Shown here one piece after another: positions 1-8,384 of a stretch of DNA of 26,581 bases. Positions within the stretch are counted from its first letter, which is position 1, and each line of letters opens with the position of its first letter. The position numbers and the translations under genes are program-made. The stretch comes from Candidatus Segatella caccae. GTDB lineage: Bacteria; Bacteroidota; Bacteroidia; Bacteroidales; Bacteroidaceae. Where the stretch lies: positions 1 through 26,581 of the forward strand of contig USOQ01000037.1 in NCBI GenBank assembly GCA_900556395.1, given 5' to 3'. The notes beneath the pieces are model-generated. The model worked only from the letters and a program-made list of their open reading frames with translations, was not told the DNA's origin and did no database searches.

Positions 1-40
1 ACAATAAATATTTTCCAATTATTTGGAAAGCAACATAGAA

Positions 41-102
41 GTAAAAAGGTAAAAAAGTAAAAAAATAAAATGGTAAAATGGTAAAAAAGTAAAATGGTAA
101 AA
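41..102 (+). repeat. Tandem GTAAAAA/GGTAAAA A-rich repeat ahead of the GH28 gene
   Basis: A run of near-identical 7-9 bp units (GTAAAAAG, GTAAAATG) extends to the start codon region of the glycosidase. Several units contain ATGGTAAAA, so the ATG at 94 is itself part of the repeat. Similar units appear, inverted, before trpC and trpA. Nothing else is recognisable in bases 1-40 except a short TTTCCAA/TTGGAAA inverted repeat at 12-29. Confidence 0.8.
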
Positions 103-105
103 TAC

Positions 106-1452
106 ATGAGAATATATCTATATGTATGCGCTTGCTTGGTGGCACTCATGCCACTAAGCACCTCGGCAGCCAAGAAGCAGAAACACCCCAAGAAGGCTAA
201 GACAGAGCTATGGCCCGACGGCACTAAGATGGACACTTGGTTCCTACAGGCACAAAAGGTGAATGTTGACTCATTGGGCAAACAGTATGTCATCACCGAT
301 TATGGGGTAAAGACAGACAGCACGTTACTGCAGACCACAGCCATCCAAGGGGTCATCGACCTCGCAGCCCAACAAGGAGGAGGTGTTATCGTCGTTCCTA
401 AAGGAACCTATCTCAGCGGTGCCCTCTTCTTTCGCCCCAAGACTCATCTGCTCCTATCCGAAGGAGGCAAGTTGAAGGCAAGCGACCGCATAGCTCACTT
501 CCCCATCCTTCTAACACGCATGGAGGGAGAGACTTGCAAATACTTCTCTGCCTTCATCAACGCAGACCGCTGCGATGGCTTCACCATAGCAGGCAAAGGC
601 ATCATCGATGGCAATGGACGCCACTACTGGGAAGAGTTCTGGATACGACGACAGTGGAACAGCCAGTGTACCAACAAGGATGCTCAACGCCCACGACTGG
701 TATACATCAGCAACTCTTCTCATGTCACACTGCAAGATGTGCACCTACAGAACAGTCCATTCTGGACCAACCATATCTATCGTTGCGACCACGTGCGATT
801 CCTCGATTGCTCTATCTATGCGCCTACTCAGGGGGTGAAAGCACCAAGCAGCGACGCCATCGATATCGACGTCTGCCACGACATCTTGGTAGATGGTTGC
901 TATATGCATGTCAACGACGATGCCATCGCCATCAAGGGCGGTAAGGGAATCTGGGCTGACCAACTTGCTGATAATGGTCCTGTATATAATGTGTTAATAC
1001 AAAACTGTGTATACGGCAAAGTACATGGATGCCTCACATTGGGCAGCGAGAGTGTGAACGACCGCAACATTATACTTCGCAACATCACCGTCAAGAATGC
1101 CAAACGTGTGTTATGGCTCAAACTGCGTCCCGACACACCTCAACATTACGAGTATGTCACGGTCGATAATATCACTGGAACGACAGGAAGTTTCCTCACC
1201 ATTCGCCCTTGGACTCAGTTCTTCAAACCTGGCGAAAGAGCAGACATGCCACAGAGCCAGTGCAACAACATCACGATGCGAAACATCCGTATGGATTGCG
1301 ACAACTTCTTCGATGTAGGCACCAGCGACAAATATCGCCTCACCCACTTCACCTTCGAGAACATTACCTGCAATGATAAGAAGATGGCATTCAGAACGGA
1401 TGTAATAGAAAACACCATCTGCAAAAATGTCAATATCAGCAAAAAGGAATAA
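106..1452 (+). CDS. Secreted glycoside hydrolase family 28 (polygalacturonase-like)
   Basis: This is a 448-residue protein with an N-terminal signal peptide (MRIYLYVCACL... to about residue 22) followed by a basic stretch, then a right-handed beta-helix typical of GH28 pectin-degrading enzymes. Candidate active-site motifs occur in family order: SSDAIDID (Asp250), NDDAIAIKGG (Asp271-Asp272), a His-Gly pair (His307) followed by LTLGSE, and an R..K motif (Arg334, Lys339). These match NTD, DD, GHG and RxK only loosely: the first motif is SSD and the second Gly of GHG follows directly after His307. The enzyme probably hydrolyses galacturonide or related alpha-linkages in the periplasm or at the surface. 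An upstream in-frame ATG at 94 lies within the A-rich repeat, so I prefer the ATG at 106, which begins a clean signal peptide. It is followed by a strong hairpin and converges on trpG. GH28 membership is fairly sure; the exact substrate is not. Confidence 0.85.
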   Translation: MRIYLYVCACLVALMPLSTSAAKKQKHPKKAKTELWPDGTKMDTWFLQAQKVNVDSLGKQYVITDYGVKTDSTLLQTTAIQGVIDLAAQQGGGVIVVPKGTYLSGALFFRPKTHLLLSEGGKLKASDRIAHFPILLTRMEGETCKYFSAFINADRCDGFTIAGKGIIDGNGRHYWEEFWIRRQWNSQCTNKDAQRPRLVYISNSSHVTLQDVHLQNSPFWTNHIYRCDHVRFLDCSIYAPTQGVKAPSSDAIDIDVCHDILVDGCYMHVNDDAIAIKGGKGIWADQLADNGPVYNVLIQNCVYGKVHGCLTLGSESVNDRNIILRNITVKNAKRVLWLKLRPDTPQHYEYVTVDNITGTTGSFLTIRPWTQFFKPGERADMPQSQCNNITMRNIRMDCDNFFDVGTSDKYRLTHFTFENITCNDKKMAFRTDVIENTICKNVNISKKE

Positions 1453-1474
1453 AAGAAATGGCTATAAAGACAAC

Positions 1475-1526
1475 ATAAGAAGGGTGCCATACGTGCTTAT
1501 ATCAACACGTTTGGCACCCTTCTTAT
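1475..1526. terminator. Bidirectional hairpin terminator between GH28 gene and trpG
   Basis: A perfect 15-bp inverted repeat (ATAAGAAGGGTGCCA at 1475-1489, its complement at 1512-1526) is extended inside by ACGTG/CACGT (1491-1495, 1506-1510). It sits between two convergent genes, 22 bp after one stop and 19 bp before the other. There is no long T-run, only the AT-rich outer stem, so it serves either strand equally. Confidence 0.75.
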
Positions 1527-1545
1527 ATAGGTATGGTATGAGCAT

Positions 1546-2109
1546 TTACATTTCCAACCAGTTCTTGATGATAGTTTTTCCCTCTGGTGTCAACACACTC
1601 TCTGGATGAAATTGTATTCCATGAATGTCGTAGTTCTTATGACATAAGCCCATGATGCAACCATCATCGCTCACTGCTGTCACATCCAGACAGTCAGGAA
1701 AACCCGTGCGGTCTACGACCCAAGAATGATATCGACCAATCTCGATACGCTTGGGCATACCTGCAAAGATAGGGTCGTTGCCAAACTGTGTGCAGGGTGT
1801 AGCCACACCATGATACACCTCAGAGAGGTTGGTAAGCTTAGCACCAAAAGCCTCACCTATAGCCTGATGTCCCAAACAGACGCCCAACATAGGTTTTCTG
1901 CCCGCATAGGTCTTGATGACACTCATCAGTAGACCTGCCTCAGAGGGTACACCAGGTCCGGGGCTTAAGATAATCTTATCGAAATGATCGAGTTCGCGCA
2001 GCTGAAACTGATCATTTCTGTATACGGTGACTTCTGCACCTAAAGCCTTCACAAGATGTGCAAGGTTGTAGGTAAAGGAGTCATAATTGTCTATGATAAC
2101 GATTTTCAT
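1546..2109 (-). CDS. trpG: Anthranilate synthase component II (glutamine amidotransferase)
   Basis: TrpG hydrolyses glutamine and delivers ammonia to TrpE for anthranilate formation from chorismate, the first committed step to tryptophan. The 187-residue length is normal for a free-standing class I amidotransferase subunit. The catalytic triad is visible: the nucleophile Cys78 in GVCLGHQ, and His168 and Glu170 in IQFHPES. The oxyanion-loop segment SPGPGVPSEAG is at about 49-59. It is the last gene of the operon, 51 bp after trpE, and ends just before the shared hairpin at 1475-1526. The TrpE/TrpG pairing makes para-aminobenzoate synthase (PabA) unlikely as its only role, although such subunits can be shared. 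Confidence 0.96.
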   Translation of the reverse strand: MKIVIIDNYDSFTYNLAHLVKALGAEVTVYRNDQFQLRELDHFDKIILSPGPGVPSEAGLLMSVIKTYAGRKPMLGVCLGHQAIGEAFGAKLTNLSEVYHGVATPCTQFGNDPIFAGMPKRIEIGRYHSWVVDRTGFPDCLDVTAVSDDGCIMGLCHKNYDIHGIQFHPESVLTPEGKTIIKNWLEM

Positions 2110-2160
2110 TTTTATTGTTTAATGCCTTTTTTAATATTTACTCAACTTTCTCTGCTCTTC

Positions 2161-3579
2161 CTACAGTTTCTCTGCAATATGTATCGCCTTGGTCAGTGCA
2201 CCTAACTTATTATTGCACTCTTCCAACTCATACTGATCATTGCTCTTAGCCACGACGCCACTACCAGCCTGGAACCATAGTTCGCCATTGCGACTGATAA
2301 AGGTACGAATCACGATGGCTTGATTCAAATCTCCGTTAAGTCCTATAAATCCGATACAGCCACCATAGGCACCACGATTATGAGGCTCCAGTTCTGAGAT
2401 AATCTGCATGGCACGCACCTTGGGAGCACCACTCAACGTACCTGCAGGGAAGGTATCAATAAACGCCTTGATACGATCGGCTTTTGGATCCAGTGTTCCA
2501 CTCACACGACTCACCAAGTGGATGACATGACTGTAAAACTGCATGTCTTTATAGAAGTCTACCTGCACATCGTGGCTATTACGACTCAGGTCGTTGCGTG
2601 CCAGGTCGACAAGCATCACGTGTTCTGCGTTCTCCTTGGGGTCGTTGCGCAGAAACTCAGCAGCCTGTCGGTCTTGCTCCATGTTACCCGTACGCTTGGT
2701 AGTACCTGCTATTGGGTCAATATAGGTCTTATCGCCAACGATGCGGTTGTGAGTCTCAGGAGAAGAACCGAAGATACGGAATCCCCCAAAGTCGAAATAG
2801 AAGAGATAAGGCGACGGATTAATGCTACGCAAGGCTCTATAGAGTTTGAAATCGTCACCCTCATACTTCTGCACAAACCTGCGGCTTACCACTATTTGGA
2901 ACACATCACCTCTAAGACAATGCTGTATACAGCGACGTATATTAGCCTTATGCTCTTCATCGGTGAGCGTTGAGGTAGTTTCACCTACAGGATGGAAGTC
3001 ATAAGGTTTCACATTGCCCTTATTGATGGCTTTCATCATATCGTCAAGTTCAGCCTCCTCCCCTAAGGTGATGAGCTGCATCGTATTGTTATAGTGGTCG
3101 AAGACAATGATGTCCTTATACAGGATGTAATAGATGTCAGGGGCATCATTCTTCTCCATGGTCGTATCCTTGACAGGGATATTCTCGAAATAGCGCACGG
3201 CATTAAAGGTGGTAAAACCATACAACCCGCAATAACCATTTCCCTCACCCTCTACATGGAAATTTTGAATAAAGAGGTTAATGGCTTGCGAGATAGCGAT
3301 TTTACAAGCTTCGCCTTTGCCATCTCCGAAGGCAGGCAACTGCTGTTGCTCTTCTCGTCCATCGGGGTAGGTAGCCGTCACGACGCCATGAGCCACGGCG
3401 ATACTGGCGACAGGATGTACACCAATGAAGGAACGTGAGTTATCCGTACCATGATAGTCGGAACTCTCCAAGAGGGCTGACTGAGGATAGATATCTCTTA
3501 GTCGCATATAGACTCCTACCGGTGTATAGAGGTCGGCAAGAATCGTACGTGTGTGGGTAGTGTAATTAAAAGTTGCCAT
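2161..3579 (-). CDS. trpE: Anthranilate synthase component I
   Basis: TrpE converts chorismate plus ammonia to anthranilate and pyruvate. The 472-residue chain has the two usual parts: an N-terminal domain, and a C-terminal chorismate-binding domain from about residue 200. The latter includes GDVFQIVVSRRF, the segment IAGTTKRTG, the ENAEHVMLVDLARND motif and FPAGTLSGAPKVRAM. LLES at residues 36-39 matches the tryptophan feedback-binding motif known in TrpE, so allosteric inhibition by tryptophan is likely. Its ATG lies inside the 3' end of trpB (14-nt overlap), which points to translational coupling. The operon context and LLES motif favour TrpE over the related PabB. Confidence 0.96.
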   Translation of the reverse strand: MATFNYTTHTRTILADLYTPVGVYMRLRDIYPQSALLESSDYHGTDNSRSFIGVHPVASIAVAHGVVTATYPDGREEQQQLPAFGDGKGEACKIAISQAINLFIQNFHVEGEGNGYCGLYGFTTFNAVRYFENIPVKDTTMEKNDAPDIYYILYKDIIVFDHYNNTMQLITLGEEAELDDMMKAINKGNVKPYDFHPVGETTSTLTDEEHKANIRRCIQHCLRGDVFQIVVSRRFVQKYEGDDFKLYRALRSINPSPYLFYFDFGGFRIFGSSPETHNRIVGDKTYIDPIAGTTKRTGNMEQDRQAAEFLRNDPKENAEHVMLVDLARNDLSRNSHDVQVDFYKDMQFYSHVIHLVSRVSGTLDPKADRIKAFIDTFPAGTLSGAPKVRAMQIISELEPHNRGAYGGCIGFIGLNGDLNQAIVIRTFISRNGELWFQAGSGVVAKSNDQYELEECNNKLGALTKAIHIAEKL

Positions 3580-4765
3580 ATTCTCCAGCCATTTCTTTAT
3601 GAGACAAATAGGTTTCTACGTCCTTGTCACCACGTCCAGACACGGTGAGGACCACGATGTCGTCTTTCTTAAACTGCATCTTTTTCAGTGCTGCCACAGC
3701 ATGAGCACTCTCGATGGCGGGGATAATGCCCTCCATGCGAGTCAGTTCATAGCCAGCATAGATGGCTTCATCGTCCTTGATAGCAAGGACATGGCTACGT
3801 CCACGGGTGGCAAGGTCGGCATGCATCGGTCCGATGCCTGGATAATCGAGACCGGCACTGATGGTGAATGCCTCCTCTATCTGTCCGTCTTCGGTCTGCA
3901 TCACGAGTGTTCTTGCTCCATGTATGATACCTTCTGTTCCACAGTGCATGGTGGCAGCAGTATAGTTGGTATCGATGCCATGACCTGCAGCCTCAGCCAA
4001 GTAGATCTGCACACGCTCATCATCGATATAATGATAGATAGTACCAGCCGCATTGCTACCACCTCCCACACAGGCTATGAGATAGTCGGGATAGTCGCGT
4101 CCTACTTTCTCCTGCAACTGCCATTTCAGTTCTTCAGAGATGACACTCTGCATCTTTGCCACAATGTCGGGATAAGGATGTGGCCCCATTGTGGAACCTA
4201 CGATATAAAAGGTGTCTTGCGGATGACAACACCAGTCACGGATAGCCTCCGAACAGGCATCACTCAAGGTCATATTACCCGTGCGAACAGGATTCACCTT
4301 GGCGCCCAACATCTTCATACGCTCCACATTGGTGTGCTGACGCTCCACATCCGTAGCTCCCATAAAGATTTCGCACTTCATATCCATCAGCGCACAAACG
4401 GTGGCTGTTGCCACACCATGCTGACCAGCTCCTGTCTCAGCGATGATACGTGTCTTGCCCATCTTCTTGGCCATCAGAATCTGTCCGATGGTATTGTTAA
4501 TCTTGTGGGCACCCGTATGGTTGAGGTCCTCTCGTTTCAGATAGAGTTGGCAACCATATTTCTCGCTCATGCGCTTTGCATAATAGAGGGGTGAAGGACG
4601 ACCTACATAATCTTTCAGTAACTGATAGTATTCTTTCTTAAACTCCTCACTCTCAATGATGGGCTTATAAGCATCCTGGAGTTCTGTTACACATTTATAT
4701 AATATCTCGGGCACATATGCGCCACCGAATTTTCCGAAAAATCCTTTATCGTCAACTTGATACAT
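3566..4765 (-). CDS. trpB: Tryptophan synthase beta chain
   Basis: The PLP enzyme that condenses indole with serine to give tryptophan, acting in an alpha2-beta2 complex with TrpA. It is 399 residues long, the normal size for the TrpA-partnered (TrpB1) type. The PLP lysine is Lys88 in HTGAHKIN, the catalytic glutamate is Glu110 in ETGAGQHG, and the phosphate-binding loop is GGGSNAAG. It is preceded by trpA with a 93-bp gap holding GTGAAGA-type and TTAAATATTTAAC-type repeats, an unusually long gap for this tightly packed operon. Its stop codon lies downstream of the trpE start (14-nt overlap). In many Bacteroidota trpB is the first operon gene; here it is fifth. Confidence 0.97.
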   Translation of the reverse strand: MYQVDDKGFFGKFGGAYVPEILYKCVTELQDAYKPIIESEEFKKEYYQLLKDYVGRPSPLYYAKRMSEKYGCQLYLKREDLNHTGAHKINNTIGQILMAKKMGKTRIIAETGAGQHGVATATVCALMDMKCEIFMGATDVERQHTNVERMKMLGAKVNPVRTGNMTLSDACSEAIRDWCCHPQDTFYIVGSTMGPHPYPDIVAKMQSVISEELKWQLQEKVGRDYPDYLIACVGGGSNAAGTIYHYIDDERVQIYLAEAAGHGIDTNYTAATMHCGTEGIIHGARTLVMQTEDGQIEEAFTISAGLDYPGIGPMHADLATRGRSHVLAIKDDEAIYAGYELTRMEGIIPAIESAHAVAALKKMQFKKDDIVVLTVSGRGDKDVETYLSHKEMAGEYGNF

Positions 4766-4858
4766 CGTGAGTTAAATGTTAAATATTAAATTAGACTTTC
4801 GCCCTTGTGCCACAAACGAAACTGATGAATTCTTCACTCTTCGTTCTTCACTCTTCAC

Positions 4859-5635
4859 TTATTTTTTCAGCGCCTCAAAGAGCTGATCAAGTGCCTTATC
4901 TGGGTCAAGCGTCTCATTGAGCAGTGTAACAAACTTGCTTCCTATGATGGCTCCTGCCGCATGGTCCTGAGCACTGGAGAGAGTTTGATGGTTGCTGATA
5001 CCAAAGCCTATCATACGTGGATTGCGAAGCTGCATACTGTTGATATGATTGAAATAAGCGAGCTTGGCATCTCCAAAACTACTTTGTGCACCAGTGATAC
5101 TTGCCGAACTAACCATATAGATAAAACCATCAGTATGCTCGTCTATAAAGCGAATTCGCTCCTCACTGGTTTCGGGAGTTATCATCATGATGACACGAAT
5201 GTCATACTTGTCGGCTATAGGCTTCACCACTTTGAGATAATCGTCGAAAGGAAGGTCAGGAATGATCGTTCCACTAACTCCTGCTTCCACACAATGCTGG
5301 AAGAAGTTCTCTATGCCAAAGTGCATAATGGGGTTGAGATAACCCATAAGAACGAGAGGAAGTTTCACATCATCCTTGATGGCTTTCAACTGATTGAAAA
5401 GAGTCTTCACCGTCATACCATTCTTCAGAGCCCGAGTTCCAGCACTCTGAATGACAGGCCCATCGGCCAAAGGGTCACTGAAAGGAATTCCCACTTCTAT
5501 CATGTCGATGCCATGGCGTTCCATTGCCTTGATGACATCGCCCGTGCCTTCGAGGGTGGGACAACCGGCACAGAAATACAAGCTCAGCAGCTTGCGGTCT
5601 TTACTACTTTCAAATAGTTGATTTATCTTGTTCAT
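4859..5635 (-). CDS. trpA: Tryptophan synthase alpha chain
   Basis: TrpA cleaves indole-3-glycerol phosphate to indole and glyceraldehyde 3-phosphate; indole is channelled to TrpB. The 258-residue TIM barrel shows the signature MIEVGIPFSDPLADGPVIQ with the two acid catalysts Glu47 and Asp58 (equivalent to Glu49 and Asp60 of the Salmonella enzyme). The phosphate-binding glycines are near the C-terminus (IGFGIS, AAGAIIGSKFV). The start at 5635 is preceded within 10 bp by a tandem TTTTTACC-type repeat (read as GGTAAAAA on the coding strand), which may act as its ribosome-loading region. It lies between trpF and trpB in the operon. Confidence 0.96.
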   Translation of the reverse strand: MNKINQLFESSKDRKLLSLYFCAGCPTLEGTGDVIKAMERHGIDMIEVGIPFSDPLADGPVIQSAGTRALKNGMTVKTLFNQLKAIKDDVKLPLVLMGYLNPIMHFGIENFFQHCVEAGVSGTIIPDLPFDDYLKVVKPIADKYDIRVIMMITPETSEERIRFIDEHTDGFIYMVSSASITGAQSSFGDAKLAYFNHINSMQLRNPRMIGFGISNHQTLSSAQDHAAGAIIGSKFVTLLNETLDPDKALDQLFEALKK

Positions 5636-5643
5636 TGTCTGCT

Positions 5644-5713
5644 TTTTTTACCTTTTTACTTTTTTACCTTTTTACCTTTTTACCTTTAAAAAGCCTTTTT
5701 ACTTTTTTACCTT
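5644..5713 (-). repeat. Tandem GGTAAAAA/AGTAAAAA repeat between trpF and trpA
   Basis: On the coding (minus) strand this is a run of AAGGTAAAAAAGTAAAAAGG-like units. It begins inside the last codons of trpF (A-K-V-K-K-stop is encoded by repeat sequence) and ends about 8 bp before the trpA start codon. The same unit occurs before trpC and the GH28 gene. Confidence 0.85.
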
Positions 5714-6358
5714 TGCAAGGAATTGCTTGAGTTTCTCCACATCTTTGAGTGCAGGCTCGATTTCAAACTTCGAGTTGAGATCGATACCTATACACTTAGG
5801 ATGATGAAAGTTCTTAATCCGCTCAGCATCGTCGGGTCCGATGCCACCACTCAGGAGGAATGGCACATCGCCATCGTAAGCCTGCAGCACCTGCCAATCA
5901 AACTGCTCACCACTTCCACCTACAGTCTTGCATTTGGTGTCGAAGAGGAAGAGGTCGGCAGCTCCTACGTATTCCTTATATTTTTTGATGTCCTCAGCCG
6001 AGCTTACGCTGATGGCCTTAATAATCTTGATATTGGGGTTGATATCTGGGACTATTGTGGCACGCAGATTCTCCAAAGTCTCGCGAGGCTCATTGCCGTG
6101 CAACTGAATATAGTCGAGTTTGTAATTATAGACTCTTGTCACTATGTTCTGAGGCATATCATCGACGAAGACACCCACCCTGAGTGATGTCTTTCCCATA
6201 TCGGGTGCATAGTCGGGAATAATGCCAGCCCCACTGCTAAGCATCTGCACGTAACGCGAAGACTGAGGATAAAAGATGAGTCCTATCATGTCTACTCCCA
6301 GTGCTGAAATGTCGCGAATGTTGTCGGCATCGCGCATGCCACATACCTTTATGATCAT
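5699..6358 (-). CDS. trpF: Phosphoribosylanthranilate isomerase
   Basis: TrpF performs the Amadori rearrangement of phosphoribosylanthranilate to CdRP, the substrate of TrpC. It is 219 residues long with the family markers in order: KVCGMRD (general base Cys6), GLIFYPQSSRYV, QLHGNE (85-90), the general acid Asp140 in LFDTK, and GGSG (147-150) for phosphate binding, then LSGGI. It is a free-standing enzyme, not fused to TrpC. The final residues and the TAA stop are formed by the A-rich tandem repeat, so the original C-terminus may have been replaced when the repeat arose. It starts 32 bp after trpC ends. Confidence 0.96.
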   Translation of the reverse strand: MIIKVCGMRDADNIRDISALGVDMIGLIFYPQSSRYVQMLSSGAGIIPDYAPDMGKTSLRVGVFVDDMPQNIVTRVYNYKLDYIQLHGNEPRETLENLRATIVPDINPNIKIIKAISVSSAEDIKKYKEYVGAADLFLFDTKCKTVGGSGEQFDWQVLQAYDGDVPFLLSGGIGPDDAERIKNFHHPKCIGIDLNSKFEIEPALKDVEKLKQFLAKVKK

Positions 6359-6390
6359 GATTCTCTTTAAAGACGGTTATACTTTTGAAA

Positions 6391-7197
6391 TTACAAATTA
6401 GCAATAAACTCACCCAGAGCTTTGCCAGGATCAGCTTGCTTCATAAACTGCTCTCCCATCAAGAATCCGCGGAAAGCAGCTTCCTGTCGAAGTCGTTTCA
6501 CTACATCGGGATGCGAGATACCACTCTCACTCACTCGGCAGACATCGGTAGGCAACTGTTCTGCCAGTCGGAAACTATTCTCCACATCGGTGATAAAGGT
6601 ACCCAGGTTGCGGTTGTTGATACCGTACATATCAGGCTCCAACTCAGCATATTCAAAATCTCTGTCGTTGTGCATTTCCAACAGCACCTCCAGTCCTAAT
6701 TGATGGGACATACGCAAGAGTTGGCGACACTCTTCTTTGGTAAGACAGGCTGCGATGAGGAGCACTGCCGAGGCACCACAGTATCGAGCTTGCAGAAGTT
6801 GATATTCATCGATGACAAAGTTCTTGTACAGGATGGGCAAGTCGACGCCCACGTGGCGAGCCTCCTGAATATACTCATCATAGCCTCCGAAATAGTCGGT
6901 ATCGGTAAGGATGCTCAGTGCCGAGGCTCCATGCTGCTGATAACTTAGGGGGATGATGCTGGCCTTGCCTTCTTCCTTGATCCATCCCTTGCTGGGCGAC
7001 TTGCGCTTAAACTCAGCAATGATACCAGTCGACGAGGTCATCAAAGCCTCGCGCATACTTCCACCAGGCGTATGTCCATCATCGTCTTTCATCTTTTGCT
7101 CCATCAGCGTAATCATCTGGCGAGGAGCGATGAAGTGTTTACGTTGCTCTATCTCTATATGTTTGTGAGCTACGATTTCTTCTAATATATCAGCCAT
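6391..7197 (-). CDS. trpC: Indole-3-glycerol phosphate synthase
   Basis: TrpC closes the indole ring, converting CdRP to indole-3-glycerol phosphate with loss of CO2. The 268-residue TIM barrel carries the signature IAEFKRKSPSKGWI (Glu62, Lys64, SPS 67-69). ILYKNFVIDEYQ follows with a second catalytic lysine, then LLEMHN, GINNRNL, SESGI and a C-terminal GFLMGEQFM phosphate-binding segment. Its ATG is preceded directly by a GGTAAAAAAGTAAA repeat (7199-7232), leaving no Shine-Dalgarno site except possible weak AAGG-type sequence; the A-rich tract probably favours initiation. It lies 33 bp after trpD. Confidence 0.96.
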   Translation of the reverse strand: MADILEEIVAHKHIEIEQRKHFIAPRQMITLMEQKMKDDDGHTPGGSMREALMTSSTGIIAEFKRKSPSKGWIKEEGKASIIPLSYQQHGASALSILTDTDYFGGYDEYIQEARHVGVDLPILYKNFVIDEYQLLQARYCGASAVLLIAACLTKEECRQLLRMSHQLGLEVLLEMHNDRDFEYAELEPDMYGINNRNLGTFITDVENSFRLAEQLPTDVCRVSESGISHPDVVKRLRQEAAFRGFLMGEQFMKQADPGKALGEFIANL

Positions 7198-7198
7198 T

Positions 7199-7232
7199 TT
7201 TTACTTTTTTACCTTTTTACTTTTTTACCTTT
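7199..7232 (-). repeat. GGTAAAAAAGTAAAA repeat between trpD and trpC
   Basis: Two tandem copies of AGGTAAAAAAGTAAAA (read on the minus strand) fill the whole gap between the trpD stop (TAA at 7233-7231) and the trpC ATG. The sequence is the same unit as at 41-102 and 5644-5713. Confidence 0.85.
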
Positions 7233-8235
7233 AACTATTCAGTTCCACGAATTTACGGAAGGTAGCAAGTGCCTTACCCGAGTCAATACTTTCACGAGCA
7301 ATCTCCACACATTCCTCAATCGTCTTCTTACCCTTCTCCATCACCTGGATACCGAAGGCGGCATTGGCAAGAACGATGTTCTTTTGTGCAGGAAGAGCAC
7401 GGTTTTCCAATACGGCATCAAAGATTTCCTTAGCCTCTTCCTCTGTGGCTCCTCCTCTCACTTCCTCGGGTTTGGCTATCTCAAATCCTAAGTCTTGTGG
7501 CCTGAATATACGTTCGTAGTTGTTGGTTGTTACCTTAAAATCACTGGTAAGCGATATCTCATCATAACCATCGATGCTATTCACAATACCAAAATCGATA
7601 CCTATCTTCTGATACACTTGGTTGTAGAGACGCATTTGGTCGAGGTTTGCCACTCCCAACAGCTGGCACTTGGGCTGGCTGGGGTTAACAAGCGGACCTA
7701 AGAGATTGAAAACGGTAGGAAACTGTAAGGCTTTGCGGATGGGACCGACAAACTTCATAGCCTTGGCAAACAACTGAGCATGAAGATAAACGATGCCGGC
7801 CTCGTTGATGGAGCGGTTGAGCTTGTCGAGGTCATCAGTAAACAGCACTCCATGATTTTTGATGACATTAGAGGCTCCGCTCACTGAGGTGGCAGCATAG
7901 TTGCCATGCTTGGCCACCTTATAACCCGCGCCAGCAATGACAAAACAGGAAGTAGTAGAGATATTAAACGTATTCTTACGATCACCACCAGTTCCCACTA
8001 CATCAATGTAGCGATCGCAATCGAGGATGGCAGGAACTCCTGTCGCCAAGATACCATCACGAAATCCCAACAGCTCATCAACTGTAACACCGCGCATCTG
8101 CAGACCAGTGAGCAGGGCTGTTATTTGTTCTTCGGGGAACTCGCTCTTCGTAATACCTACGATGATATCCTTGGTCTCTTCGCGGGAAAGTTCCTCATGA
8201 TTCAACATTCTGTTCAAAATGTTCTTCATTTCCAT
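7231..8235 (-). CDS. trpD: Anthranilate phosphoribosyltransferase
   Basis: TrpD transfers the phosphoribosyl group of PRPP to anthranilate. The 334-residue length fits the family. The PRPP/magnesium loop is GTGGD (residues 81-85), followed by NISTTSCFVIAGAG, VAKHGN and the anthranilate-site segment around GPLVNPSQ. It is the first structural gene of the operon. The start at 8235 has a good Shine-Dalgarno sequence (AGGAG about 9 nt upstream), which is unusual for this phylum and supports this ATG over the in-frame ATG two codons later. Its expression is set by the attenuator upstream (8311-8339). Confidence 0.97.
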   Translation of the reverse strand: MEMKNILNRMLNHEELSREETKDIIVGITKSEFPEEQITALLTGLQMRGVTVDELLGFRDGILATGVPAILDCDRYIDVVGTGGDRKNTFNISTTSCFVIAGAGYKVAKHGNYAATSVSGASNVIKNHGVLFTDDLDKLNRSINEAGIVYLHAQLFAKAMKFVGPIRKALQFPTVFNLLGPLVNPSQPKCQLLGVANLDQMRLYNQVYQKIGIDFGIVNSIDGYDEISLTSDFKVTTNNYERIFRPQDLGFEIAKPEEVRGGATEEEAKEIFDAVLENRALPAQKNIVLANAAFGIQVMEKGKKTIEECVEIARESIDSGKALATFRKFVELNS

Positions 8236-8310
8236 AAGTTTTGTCTCCTATTTTTTGTGTTGTTATCTTTCGGTTTTACCTCCTTTTACCTGCACAGACC
8301 TTAAAGAAAA

Positions 8311-8339
8311 AAGACCTGTCGCAAGTTACGGCAGGCCTT
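8311..8339 (-). terminator. trp leader attenuator: intrinsic terminator hairpin
   Basis: On the minus strand an 11-bp stem (8339-8329 with 8321-8311; one G-T pair and one mismatch) encloses a 7-nt loop and is followed at once by TTTTTTCTTT. It lies between the Trp-rich leader ORF and trpD, about 75 bp before the trpD ATG. It is the expected terminator of a transcription attenuator. The antiterminator pairing is not clear by eye; one candidate long-range pairing is TATCTC (8409-8404), just after the Trp codons, with GAGATA (8348-8343). Confidence 0.85.
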
Positions 8340-8384
8340 TATTATCTCTCTATGGAACTTCATATCCACATACGGCTGTTCGAC

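Noticed and set aside
12..29. TTTCCAA/TTGGAAA inverted repeat as an operator for the GH28 gene
   Set aside because: Too short and too close to the window edge to support more than a chance hairpin.
41..102. Possible CRISPR array from the evenly spaced short repeats
   Set aside because: The units are 7-9 bp, contiguous and without unique spacers; no cas genes are nearby.
3599..4594. 331-codon open frame on the plus strand opposite trpB
   Set aside because: It is fully antisense to a clear TrpB, has no family character and arises from codon bias.
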